Shown piece after piece: positions 49,818-56,615 of a stretch of DNA of 57,410 nucleotides. This DNA is from a virus. Under the pieces are notes generated by a model, which was not told the DNA's origin, ran no database searches, and worked only from the letters and a program-made list of their open reading frames with translations. Positions within the stretch are counted from its first letter, which is position 1, and every line of letters starts with the position of its first letter. Location: IMG/VR virus record IMGVR_UViG_3300006026_000016, positions 1 to 57,410 of that record. One strand, given 5' to 3'. The translations under genes were made by a program, and so were the position numbers.

Positions 49818-50610
49818 AGTTAGTTTGACTCAATGTATTAAATGCAAAACGTTGGCTAAAGATCATGTCTAAGTTTGGTAAGGCATTCTTAACACAAAAC
49901 TCAATAGCAAAATTTTGATTCCGGCCTCCTATAGATAGTTGGTAATTATTAATAATACTTTCTGTAAATCCTGCAGGTAATTTGTAATTATTTAACTTTG
50001 ATCTACCTGGATTGACTATGTTATAGTCTTCAAAAGACAGTTGTGACCTAAGGTGTTTAATGTCCCTTACGCCTACATACGCCGTCTGTAACGCATTATA
50101 ATCTGCCTCTACGAACTTGATAATGCTTCTGTTGTTAGGACTTGTTAAAAGGGTGTATTTTTCCTCTTGTTCCTGGATTTGCCATTCCCAATTAGACATA
50201 TAAAAGTTTATAGTTTCTTCCATATTATTTGTATGATACACTAGACCATAAAAATTAATTAGTTCACTTGGAGTAACTTGACGAACATTTTTTCTATCGA
50301 AGGAGTCATTAAGATATGATTCCATTGCATGTTCGCCGGCAACTGTTAATGAAAAACCATTTGGATCTTCTAATTCTTGGAACCCATCGGGTTCATCACT
50401 GTAAAATCCTAATCCATATATACCACTGCTTTCATTTATAACTGTTTTTACATGCAGTATTACGCCACCAGCGGTATGCCAAGATGATATATCTTCCAAA
50501 CTTTCGTTTGCTTGTCTAAAGCCTAGTGATAAAAAGTTGTCAAATATGTCAGGATCTTGTATTGAATTTTTATATTTTAAGAATGTTAGATCAATCGATG
50601 GTTTTGTCAT
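49777..50610 (-). CDS. VOC/glyoxalase-fold-like protein
   Basis: A 277-residue protein. The middle (LINFYGLVYHTNNMEETINFYMSNWEWQIQEQEEKYTLLTSPNN...IIKFVEAD) has the beta-alpha-beta-beta-beta pattern of vicinal-oxygen-chelate domains, and the N-terminal third may be a second diverged copy. Metal ligands are not certain (H151 and E183 are candidates). The ATG at 50610 is preferred because GGAG lies 7 nt upstream; the longer frame to 50679 overlaps the preceding small gene further. The substrate is unknown. Confidence 0.5.
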   Translation of the reverse strand: MTKPSIDLTFLKYKNSIQDPDIFDNFLSLGFRQANESLEDISSWHTAGGVILHVKTVINESSGIYGLGFYSDEPDGFQELEDPNGFSLTVAGEHAMESYLNDSFDRKNVRQVTPSELINFYGLVYHTNNMEETINFYMSNWEWQIQEQEEKYTLLTSPNNRSIIKFVEADYNALQTAYVGVRDIKHLRSQLSFEDYNIVNPGRSKLNNYKLPAGFTESIINNYQLSIGGRNQNFAIEFCVKNALPNLDMIFSQRFAFNTLSQTNYDKFYETTESSLL

Positions 50611-50755
50611 TGTCCTGCTCCTCAGCAGTATCGCAAGACTGGCAACATTCTGGTGTTCCGCATTTGTCATGGAGCACACCGTCTTCGTCGTAGCCTTCTT
50701 TGTTTACTTTCTTAGGTGTATAGATTTTTGGTTGAAATTCTTTTAATTGGTCCAT
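50591..50755 (-). CDS. 54-residue Cys-containing protein
   Basis: A small acidic protein (MDQLKEFQPKIYTPKKVNKEG...) with a compact Cys cluster CGTPECCQSC (residues 32-41), a likely zinc or metal site. The start codon at 50755 lies exactly 5 nt after the ATAAATA core at 50761-50767, and its stop overlaps the VOC-like gene by 20 nt. The gene is real by position although short. The function is unknown. Confidence 0.75.
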   Translation of the reverse strand: MDQLKEFQPKIYTPKKVNKEGYDEDGVLHDKCGTPECCQSCDTAEEQDNDKTID

Positions 50756-50760
50756 ACAGA

Positions 50761-50768
50761 TATTTATC
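50761..50768 (-). promoter_or_regulatory. Late promoter GATAAATA (leaderless position)
   Basis: On the minus strand, GATAAATA followed by 5 nt and the ATG at 50755. It drives a long late unit (50755 to 44921) that includes the GroES-like protein and the second sulfotransferase pair. Confidence 0.8.
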
Positions 50769-50775
50769 TGTTTTA

Positions 50776-51366
50776 TTATGGACGTTTGTCAACAATCTCG
50801 TCTATCAACCCATACTCTAATGCCTCAGTGGCAGTCATAAAGTTATCACGTTCAATATCCTTATTAACTTCATCAAACGTTTTACCTTTACTATTATGCT
50901 TTACATAAATCTCTGTTAATTCTGTTCGCATTCTGCGTATTTCTTGTGCCGCAATTTCGATGTCTGTTTGCTGTCCTCTTGCACCACCACTTGGTTGATG
51001 TATCATATGTCTTGCTTTTGGTAGCATATATCTTTTACCAGGTGCTCCTGCTGTTGCAAGTAAACTGCCCATACTACATGCCTGTCCCATCACAATAGTT
51101 GATACATCTGATTTAATGTATTGCATTGTGTCGTACATTGCCATACCACTTGTAACTACTCCGCCTGGAGAGTTGATATAAAAATTAATATCTTCACTGC
51201 TGTCTTCTGCTTCTAAGAATAGTAACTGAGCACAAATGCTATTTGATACTTGGTCGTTTACTTCGCCGTTTAAAAATACAATTCTTTCTTTTAAAAGTCT
51301 GCTGTAGATATCGTAACTACGCTCTCCGCCTGCTACTTTCTCTACTACATAAGGTATAAAATTCAT
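50776..51366 (-). CDS. clpP: ClpP protease subunit
   Basis: A complete 196-residue ClpP without propeptide. The catalytic triad is visible: S98 in QACSMGS, H123 in HMIHQP and D174 in [15 protein letters not shown]-type and [12 protein letters not shown] handle-region motifs are intact. It assembles as a tetradecamer that degrades substrates fed by ClpA or ClpX. The phage also encodes a ClpA at 33655-35832, so a dedicated protease pair is possible. In T4-like phages Clp-type proteases have been proposed for virion maturation or host takeover; the role here is not shown. Confidence 0.96.
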   Translation of the reverse strand: MNFIPYVVEKVAGGERSYDIYSRLLKERIVFLNGEVNDQVSNSICAQLLFLEAEDSSEDINFYINSPGGVVTSGMAMYDTMQYIKSDVSTIVMGQACSMGSLLATAGAPGKRYMLPKARHMIHQPSGGARGQQTDIEIAAQEIRRMRTELTEIYVKHNSKGKTFDEVNKDIERDNFMTATEALEYGLIDEIVDKRP

Positions 51367-51374
51367 TGTTGCTC

Positions 51375-52505
51375 CTAGTTAATATCTCCCCACCTTCTTT
51401 TGTTTGGCGGGAATGCTTTGTAGTTATTTATAGATTCATATTTTTGATCTGGTACCATTTTGATGATATCAGGAAAAGTGTTTTCTATAATAACTTTGTG
51501 TATTGTACTATGAAATGTTTGTTGCGTCAAGTCATTAACAGATAGACCTAACATTAATTGTGGTATTTCTGGCACTCGCCATGGTGATATTATATTGTGA
51601 TAGTCTATAGAAAGTATTTCTTTGTTGTGTAATATTTGATTAAGTACAAATTTCTTTGCTTCAATTAAATCTGTACCTTCGTATATAGGAAAGTCGTCAG
51701 GTATAGTTTCGCTGATATGAAAATTATACAGGTAGGAGCCAGAATGTTTATTTAATTCTTCATGATAGTCTAAACCAAAGCAATTCATTATAGAACTAGC
51801 ATGGTGCGGAAACCTCAATGTTTCAATGCCTCCTGCAAATCCTGTTAGCATTGCTGTAAAAGGTTCACCAACTAAACATTCTTTATAGGCAATATATTTG
51901 TTTAAGTACTCATTATACAATGGTGTTCTATAATTTTTTGTGTGTATTTTAACAAGGTCAGGTATTTCTAATCCACTTGTAGAATAATTTATAGGTATAG
52001 GAAATTTATATTTTTTGATAATTGCTAGGACTACTGCTGTATCTAACCCTCCACTAAAAAACAATAAAGATTTATTATATTTAGAACAAGCAGATGATAT
52101 TCTTTCTGCTATTTTTTCCTCTATTATATTTGCGGCTGATTCAAATGTTACATCTTTAAATTTAAAATCAGGAATAATTGATTCAGTGAAATGAGATTCA
52201 CCGTCGTATTTAAAATGATCTATACTGCAAGGTGAGTTATTATTGTAGAAGCAATGATTATTAGTTAATAATAATCCTGTGTTATTATTAAAATATGTTT
52301 TACTTTGATGATAAAAAGGCATAGATATATCTATAGTGTTATCAGCAATATCAATTTTTACATATTCATGCTCATGCCCTTTATAAAAACCTGTGTCAGT
52401 TGTTTTCCAATGACTATCTAGATAAAGGCAAACATTGTCATTCTTGTACATGCATGTTAAGAATTTTGGTTTAGGATAATCTTTCTTAGCAAGTAAGAAT
52501 ATCAT
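51375..52505 (-). CDS. Asparagine-synthase-like PP-loop ATPase
   Basis: A 376-residue protein with a PP-loop [17 protein letters not shown] around residue 150 (ATP-pyrophosphatase SGGxDS/T motif) and an asparagine-synthetase-like C-terminal part. The N-terminal glutaminase half lacks the required Cys2, so it must use ammonia or another nucleophile. Such short B-domain-like enzymes make amide bonds in natural-product and surface-glycan pathways. It is not QueC: the C-terminal four-Cys zinc site of QueC is absent. It lies directly upstream of clpP (8 nt). Confidence 0.7.
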   Translation of the reverse strand: MIFLLAKKDYPKPKFLTCMYKNDNVCLYLDSHWKTTDTGFYKGHEHEYVKIDIADNTIDISMPFYHQSKTYFNNNTGLLLTNNHCFYNNNSPCSIDHFKYDGESHFTESIIPDFKFKDVTFESAANIIEEKIAERISSACSKYNKSLLFFSGGLDTAVVLAIIKKYKFPIPINYSTSGLEIPDLVKIHTKNYRTPLYNEYLNKYIAYKECLVGEPFTAMLTGFAGGIETLRFPHHASSIMNCFGLDYHEELNKHSGSYLYNFHISETIPDDFPIYEGTDLIEAKKFVLNQILHNKEILSIDYHNIISPWRVPEIPQLMLGLSVNDLTQQTFHSTIHKVIIENTFPDIIKMVPDQKYESINNYKAFPPNKRRWGDIN

Positions 52506-53041
52506 CTTCCCTCAATAGACCAGTGTTGATAAACACCTTGTACACATACTGCTTGGTAGTATGCGTCTTCGTCTGCACTATGTAAATTTTGTTGTATGGC
52601 TTTACGAGGATCAACAGGCATCATATTAAATATTGTTCTGCAATCCATTACTTGCCAGAAGGCCCAATTCATGTGATGACCAAACTGCTTGTATAAATTC
52701 TCTAATATTACCATATCGAACTGAGGACCTTGACACCATATTTTATCAACACCCACTAAATATTTATTGAGATCTTTAAAAAACACTTCAAGTGGTACCC
52801 TACCTTCCTCTGTGAATGCTTCGTCTTGAATATGTTGTGGTTGTCCTGCCCACCATTGCAATGTACTTTCAAGCACACTTCTATCAGCAGTCATTTGCTC
52901 ATCAGCACTAGGTCGCCATAGTGTTTTAGCATGTGGGTCTGTTAGTTTATACGGATCAAACTTTACTGCACCTACAGACAATACAACACAATCAGGCTCA
53001 GTGCCTAGTGTTTCTATATCTATCATTGCATGTGTGGCCAT
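52502..53041 (-). CDS. dexA: DnaQ/DexA-like 3'-5' exonuclease
   Basis: A 179-residue DEDD-family nuclease. MIDIETLG holds the Exo I DxE, WCQGPQFDMVILENLY the Exo II Asp and HSADEDAYYQ the Exo III H-x4-D, giving DEDDh type. It resembles T4 DexA and RNase T-type exonucleases, likely acting on single-stranded DNA or RNA ends. It is the first gene behind the consensus promoter at 53064-53092, with a GGAG ribosome site. Confidence 0.85.
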   Translation of the reverse strand: MATHAMIDIETLGTEPDCVVLSVGAVKFDPYKLTDPHAKTLWRPSADEQMTADRSVLESTLQWWAGQPQHIQDEAFTEEGRVPLEVFFKDLNKYLVGVDKIWCQGPQFDMVILENLYKQFGHHMNWAFWQVMDCRTIFNMMPVDPRKAIQQNLHSADEDAYYQAVCVQGVYQHWSIEGR

Positions 53042-53063
53042 ACGAATACTCCAGTAAAGTACT

Positions 53064-53092
53064 ATTATATGGAATTTTTATAGAAAAGTCAA
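53064..53092 (-). promoter_or_regulatory. Consensus sigma70-like early promoter for exonuclease and clpP
   Basis: On the minus strand: TTGACT (53092-53087), 17 nt spacer, TATAAT (53069-53064). The -35 lies inside the end of the oxygenase gene. The leader is about 16 nt. Confidence 0.85.
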
Positions 53093-53707
53093 GTCTTTTT
53101 TGCTTAACCAAGTAATAAATGATCTGCGTTCGCCGGAAGTTACTTCGGTGATCTCATGTGGAACATGACCGCCATTAAATAAACACACAAAGCCTTTTAG
53201 TTTAGGCAAAATCCAGTCACCTATAACAACATCTCCGCCAGTATATTCGTTTTCATCTGATAATTGAATAATCAATGTCCATTCACGTTTTTTAAGTATT
53301 TCAGTATCACCGGAATCAATGTGGTTTTTCAAAAAGTCACCTGTTTGATATCTAATAACTTTTGCCCATTGATCAAAGTTACCACATACCCAATGATCCA
53401 ACTTACTTTTTAAAAAGTCTCTAGCAATAATAACATTATTACCAAAGTAAGGATTTGAATGGGAATCAGCAAGGTCAACTCTGGTTTCAGTTCTTTTACT
53501 CATATCTGGTCTGTATTTTTCCTCAACCTCAACAATTTTGTTGTCTTCCATAGAGATATTAAATACAGTTGCTTGATGAAAAGGATGTTTGGGAAATTGA
53601 TTATAAATTATATCACACTCTTCTGGTGTAAATATTTGACCTTGTACTCTGTTAAGAACTCTGCGTTCAGGATTATGTTTAAAAAATTCCTCTTTAGAGG
53701 TAAACAC
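53078..53707 (-). CDS. Prolyl-4-hydroxylase-like 2-oxoglutarate/Fe(II) oxygenase
   Basis: A 209-residue enzyme of the P4H/PKHD type. KNHIDSGD supplies the H-x-D iron ligands. The distal ligand is H in HVPHEITEVTSGERRSFITW, and the Arg in the same segment binds 2-oxoglutarate. YTGGDVVIGDWILPKLKGFVCLFNGG is the typical core. Substrates in the family include Pro, Lys and nucleic acids. The start is GTG at 53707, overlapping the previous TAG; no ATG is nearby. It is the last gene of the late unit from 55095. Confidence 0.85.
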   Translation of the reverse strand: MFTSKEEFFKHNPERRVLNRVQGQIFTPEECDIIYNQFPKHPFHQATVFNISMEDNKIVEVEEKYRPDMSKRTETRVDLADSHSNPYFGNNVIIARDFLKSKLDHWVCGNFDQWAKVIRYQTGDFLKNHIDSGDTEILKKREWTLIIQLSDENEYTGGDVVIGDWILPKLKGFVCLFNGGHVPHEITEVTSGERRSFITWLSKKDLTFL

Positions 53708-54615
53708 TATTCTTCCTCGTATTCTAGTTCGTCTATTTGATTTTGAATGTTGCGGATTGCGTCTTCGAATGGTTCTTCTAATTGATATATAGCAGACTCT
53801 AATTCATTTTTTAATTCTGATACTTTGCTTTCATCGTATTTGTCTAACTCTAAACCTACATCTTCTGCTATGCCGGCCAACTTAGACATAATTTCAATAT
53901 GTGTATCTACATACTTGATAGTTTTGGTTGTATCTCTTGCCATACCCAAAGCACCTTCTAACTTGTAAAGTTTATCTTCTAATGCTTCTTTACTAGGTTG
54001 CTCTTGTAAGTTATTAATGTTTTCTGTGATACCAAACTCAGGCATATTAATAAACTTACCATTAAATTCTACTTTGATATGCTCAGGCTTAACACCGTTT
54101 TTTAACTGAGACGTTATGTTTCTACTTACCTCATATTGATCTCTAAATCTAAATGGATTAATCCAATCTGATTTACCAGATGCATCTGTTGTGTATATAT
54201 GTATAGCAAATATATCGCTTTTTGTTTGCTTTTGCTTAAACTTATCTTGTGCATCAATTACATCGCCCTCATAGATACCGTCTTTGACTGTACCTACTTT
54301 TGCTTTTTTCTTTTTCTTTTTCTTTGATGAACCTTTTGAACCCCAGTAGCCTCCGTAACCTGCAAAGTAACCGCCTCGTGATGTAGTAGGTTCTGAAGAA
54401 GTGGAGTCAGCGGATGGAGTAGCATCAGAGCCACCACCTTCTGCAGACCCACCGTCTCCACTTGAACTTGTTGCACTACCACCAGCAGTTGCACCACCAG
54501 AGCCACCAGCGGCTCCGCCACCTGCTCCAGCACCACCGCCACCTCCGGCGTCTGCCATTAATTTCTTGTACTTGATACTATCCTTAATGGCTTCTATTAC
54601 TTCGTCGTATTTCAT
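53707..54615 (-). CDS. Low-complexity Gly/Ser-rich protein with coiled-coil C-terminus
   Basis: A 302-residue protein in three parts. A short helical start is followed by about 70 residues that are almost only Gly, Ala, Ser and Thr. A GGYFAGYGGYWGSKG segment and a run of seven Lys (poly-A tract in the mRNA) come next. The C-terminal 150 residues are a folded region (IFAIHIYTTDASGKSDWINPFRFRDQYE) ending in a coiled coil. The flexible linker type suits a virion tail or internal protein, but no family is recognised. Confidence 0.7.
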   Translation of the reverse strand: MKYDEVIEAIKDSIKYKKLMADAGGGGGAGAGGGAAGGSGGATAGGSATSSSGDGGSAEGGGSDATPSADSTSSEPTTSRGGYFAGYGGYWGSKGSSKKKKKKKAKVGTVKDGIYEGDVIDAQDKFKQKQTKSDIFAIHIYTTDASGKSDWINPFRFRDQYEVSRNITSQLKNGVKPEHIKVEFNGKFINMPEFGITENINNLQEQPSKEALEDKLYKLEGALGMARDTTKTIKYVDTHIEIMSKLAGIAEDVGLELDKYDESKVSELKNELESAIYQLEEPFEDAIRNIQNQIDELEYEEE

Positions 54616-54616
54616 A

Positions 54617-54928
54617 TTAGTACGTTGCGTCTAATGTTTCTATTTCTTCTCGAGTTAGATCTGAATCTGCTAATGTACTTGCATCGTATCCTGTTGCTTT
54701 ATGTAAAGTTTCATTCTCGATATGCTCAAAGTATTGTGTTGTAGTTCCTGAAACATCTCTACAAAAAATACATTTGTATACTGTTTCATCAACCGGTGTA
54801 TTACCAGTTGCCGCTGGTGATTCTTTAGCGGCCGCTAATGCTACATCTGGATCTACTCCTTTTGCAACCATGTCATCTCTAATCTTTTGCCATGTATCTA
54901 ATGGCGTTGCTAATGTATAGTGACTCAT
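54617..54928 (-). CDS. Small protein with CxxC...H...H zinc-finger-like motif
   Basis: A 103-residue acidic protein. KCIFC is followed 15-20 residues later by HIENETLH, a spacing that could form a C2H2-type zinc site. The remainder is Ala/Asp-rich. It lies one base before the next gene (54615 end) and 2 nt after the small membrane gene. The function is unknown. Confidence 0.65.
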   Translation of the reverse strand: MSHYTLATPLDTWQKIRDDMVAKGVDPDVALAAAKESPAATGNTPVDETVYKCIFCRDVSGTTTQYFEHIENETLHKATGYDASTLADSDLTREEIETLDATY

Positions 54929-54930
54929 TA

Positions 54931-55095
54931 TTATTCCTCTTTATAAACAGTCCAGGCACCATATGCAATCATGCCCCAACCTATTAAACTTGTTGGTATT
55001 AATATCATTACAATACCTCCACCTATTAGGACTGCTCCGTCCCAACTGGTTCTCTCTTGTGTTCTGTCAAATATCCAATCTTTAAGTTTATCCAT
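54931..55095 (-). CDS. 54-residue membrane protein
   Basis: A small protein with a charged N-terminus (MDKLKDWIFDRTQERTSW) and one or two hydrophobic spans (AVLIGGGIVMILIPTSLIGWGMIAYGAW). AGGAG lies 8 nt before its ATG at 55095 and a late promoter at 55117-55125. It might be a holin-like or virion membrane peptide; the topology alone cannot decide. Confidence 0.75.
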   Translation of the reverse strand: MDKLKDWIFDRTQERTSWDGAVLIGGGIVMILIPTSLIGWGMIAYGAWTVYKEE

Positions 55096-55116
55096 TGTGA
55101 TCTCCTATTTGTAATA

Positions 55117-55125
55117 GTATTTATC
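55117..55125 (-). promoter_or_regulatory. Late promoter GATAAATAC
   Basis: On the minus strand, GATAAATAC, with its core ending 22 nt before the ATG at 55095 and directly after the lipase stop codon at 55125. Confidence 0.8.
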
Positions 55126-55940
55126 TACTTACCCTGTGGAGACTCTTCATCTAGGTTATCTACATGCTGAACATAATGTGGCATACCGTGATCTGCTACA
55201 AAATCAAAGAATTTAAACTGTTTACAAGCGGCCCAAAAGCCTCTCCAGCCGTCTTTGATCCTTTGCCATATAGTTAAATTTCTAATATTACCAAAACTAT
55301 TGATATACATTAGTTTACCGCCATGTACAAACCCAAATAAAGCAGGTGGTACTCTTGGTACTATATCATTATTATTAACATATCTGTGATAAGAACCAAT
55401 CTTACATCCTTCCAGGTGTCTTCTAAACTTTCTAGTTCCTACTCTAGGTTGACCGAACGTTTTTAATTCCTCTACAGGTATTTTATCATGGCATAGCATC
55501 TCTGCTACTAATACTGCCATTGCTCCACCTAAACTGTGTCCACACACATATACTTTTTCTTTATTCTTTCTGCCGTCTTTGACTGCTTTAAGAATACCTG
55601 GATAGACTTTGTTAGCCTCTTCCCAGAATCCTGAATGCACCATGCCGTTTCTATCATGTCTTACAGGTATTGTTTTTAAGTCTGCTAACACATCTGCAAA
55701 CTGAGATGGCTCAGTTCCTCTACATGCTACAACTATTTTACCTGTTCCAAAATAAACCCATGCTTGAGCATTTTCTACAGAAACAAATACAGGATTCTTT
55801 TTACCAAATCCAGGAGGTCGTTTCTTTTGTCTTTCAGGATCATCTGGATCAAGGTAACTACGCCCTGCCAGTCTTGCCATTACTTTGGCTTGTGATATCT
55901 CTTCCAGATTATCACTAATAAGTTTGTTTTCATTGCTCAT
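55125..55940 (-). CDS. Class-3 lipase family protein
   Basis: A 271-residue alpha/beta hydrolase. VYVCGHSLGGAMAVL holds the nucleophile Ser in GHSLGG. RYVNNNDIVPRVPP carries the Asp, and FVHGGKLMY the catalytic His. FGQPRVGTRKF is the conserved GxPRVG motif of fungal and plant class-3 lipases. No signal peptide is seen, so it acts inside the cell or on the membrane from within. It could break host phospholipids or triglycerides at lysis. It is late-expressed. Confidence 0.9.
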   Translation of the reverse strand: MSNENKLISDNLEEISQAKVMARLAGRSYLDPDDPERQKKRPPGFGKKNPVFVSVENAQAWVYFGTGKIVVACRGTEPSQFADVLADLKTIPVRHDRNGMVHSGFWEEANKVYPGILKAVKDGRKNKEKVYVCGHSLGGAMAVLVAEMLCHDKIPVEELKTFGQPRVGTRKFRRHLEGCKIGSYHRYVNNNDIVPRVPPALFGFVHGGKLMYINSFGNIRNLTIWQRIKDGWRGFWAACKQFKFFDFVADHGMPHYVQHVDNLDEESPQGK

Positions 55941-55964
55941 AATTACTCCTACCTAATTATGCTA

Positions 55965-55973
55965 GTATTTATC
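55965..55973 (-). promoter_or_regulatory. Late promoter (minus) of a divergent pair
   Basis: On the minus strand, GATAAATAC, 25 nt upstream of the lipase ATG at 55940. It is one arm of a 9 bp inverted repeat (55966-55974 and 55978-55986, 3 nt apart) shared with the plus-strand promoter. Confidence 0.8.
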
Positions 55974-55978
55974 GTATC

Positions 55979-55986
55979 GATAAATA
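55979..55986 (+). promoter_or_regulatory. Late promoter (plus) of a divergent pair
   Basis: On the plus strand, GATAAATA, 26 nt upstream of the ATG at 56013, with GGAG in between. It faces away from the lipase promoter. Confidence 0.75.
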
Positions 55987-56012
55987 AGAATATTACTGTA
56001 GGAGTAATTTAA

Positions 56013-56114
56013 ATGGTAACTGAATTAGTTCCGTATTCTTTTAAGAAAGATATGTTGTTGGTCTGCTCTATAGGACTCAACATAGGATTTATTATAGGCA
56101 TTCTGCTTATATAA
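56013..56114 (+). CDS. 33-residue membrane peptide
   Basis: A very short plus-strand gene, MVTELVPYSFKKDMLLV..., with one C-terminal hydrophobic span (LLVCSIGLNIGFIIGILLI). It has its own late promoter, an AGGAG ribosome site 8 nt before the ATG and a terminator right after the stop codon at 56112-56114, so the unit is complete. It could be a small lysis regulator or envelope peptide, which is inference. Confidence 0.7.
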   Translation: MVTELVPYSFKKDMLLVCSIGLNIGFIIGILLI

Positions 56115-56116
56115 GA

Positions 56117-56140
56117 AAAGCCCCACTAAAGTGAGGCTTT
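56117..56140. terminator. Bidirectional intrinsic terminator
   Basis: An 11 bp stem with one mismatch (AAAGCCCCACT/AGTGAGGCTTT, 2 nt loop) between convergent genes. On the minus strand the stem is followed by TTTTC, which would terminate the 56374 membrane-protein transcript. On the plus strand it ends the 33-residue gene. The rest of the gap 56115-56188 holds no gene. Confidence 0.8.
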
Positions 56141-56188
56141 ATAATTGTATCTGATATAACCTTTGCTCTGGGCAAGAGTGATATTACT

Positions 56189-56374
56189 TTAGAATCTTAA
56201 GATAGGTTCCATTGCGAGGTACATAAACCAGACCATAAAGGCTAAGCCACCAAACGTGAAAATATCATTGCACGTCTGTCCGTCTGGACAATACTTCTCT
56301 TTGAAGTCTGCCAAAAATTTGGGTAAATCTGTAAAGGTTTCAGAAACAAAACTTTTAATTGTATCTGTTGTCAT
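56189..56374 (-). CDS. 61-residue single-span membrane protein
   Basis: A small protein with an amphipathic N-terminus (TIKSFVSETFTDLPKFLADFKEKY), two cysteines (CPDGQTC) and a C-terminal transmembrane helix (FTFGGLAFMVWFMYLAMEPILRF). AGGAG lies 7 nt before its ATG. An unusually long structured leader (56375-56567) separates it from its late promoter. The function is unknown; a holin or spanin-type lysis role is conceivable. Confidence 0.75.
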   Translation of the reverse strand: MTTDTIKSFVSETFTDLPKFLADFKEKYCPDGQTCNDIFTFGGLAFMVWFMYLAMEPILRF

Positions 56375-56567
56375 TATATTCTCCTAGTCTAATTACAATT
56401 AGCACTAGTCATTCACAGATTCTTACGAACTCTGCTCGGGGGTTAAAGTTCCTTAACTTTTGTGATTTCGTATGTTGTATCTTCGCATTGAGACCTACAG
56501 CGGATACTTACCGCTACAACCGACAATCAATCAACCGTCCCGTTGTGGAAGAGACCAATGATCTTCC
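56375..56567 (-). ncRNA. Long structured leader RNA, candidate regulatory RNA
   Basis: About 190 nt without a gene, transcribed from the late promoter at 56573-56581. It is more GC-rich than its surroundings. On the minus strand it contains several inverted repeats: GGAAGA/TCTTCC near 56553-56573, AGCGG/CCGCT (56499-56515), and GTTAA/TTAAC (56444-56459) before a CCCCC run. No open frame of note, tRNA or known riboswitch is recognised. It may be a cis-regulatory leader or a separate RNA. Confidence 0.5.
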
Positions 56568-56572
56568 AAAGA

Positions 56573-56581
56573 GTATTTATC
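56573..56581 (-). promoter_or_regulatory. Late promoter GATAAATAC
   Basis: On the minus strand, GATAAATAC, about 200 nt before the ATG at 56374, in contrast to the 5-100 nt spacing of the other late promoters. Confidence 0.75.
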
Positions 56582-56615
56582 TATCATTAACACATCAGTT
56601 AAGTTTTATGGTATT

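Noticed and set aside
51425-51432. TATAAATA on the minus strand 58 nt upstream of clpP
   Set aside because: It lies inside the coding region of the upstream gene (51375-52505). It could be a secondary late promoter, but coding coincidence is as likely.
51375-52505. Taking the PP-loop protein as the missing QueC
   Set aside because: It lacks the C-terminal cysteines that bind zinc in QueC and is longer, with an asparagine-synthase-type C-terminal half.
56375-56580. tRNA or tmRNA in the long leader
   Set aside because: No acceptor stem with a T-loop consensus such as GGTTCGAATCC was found on either strand.
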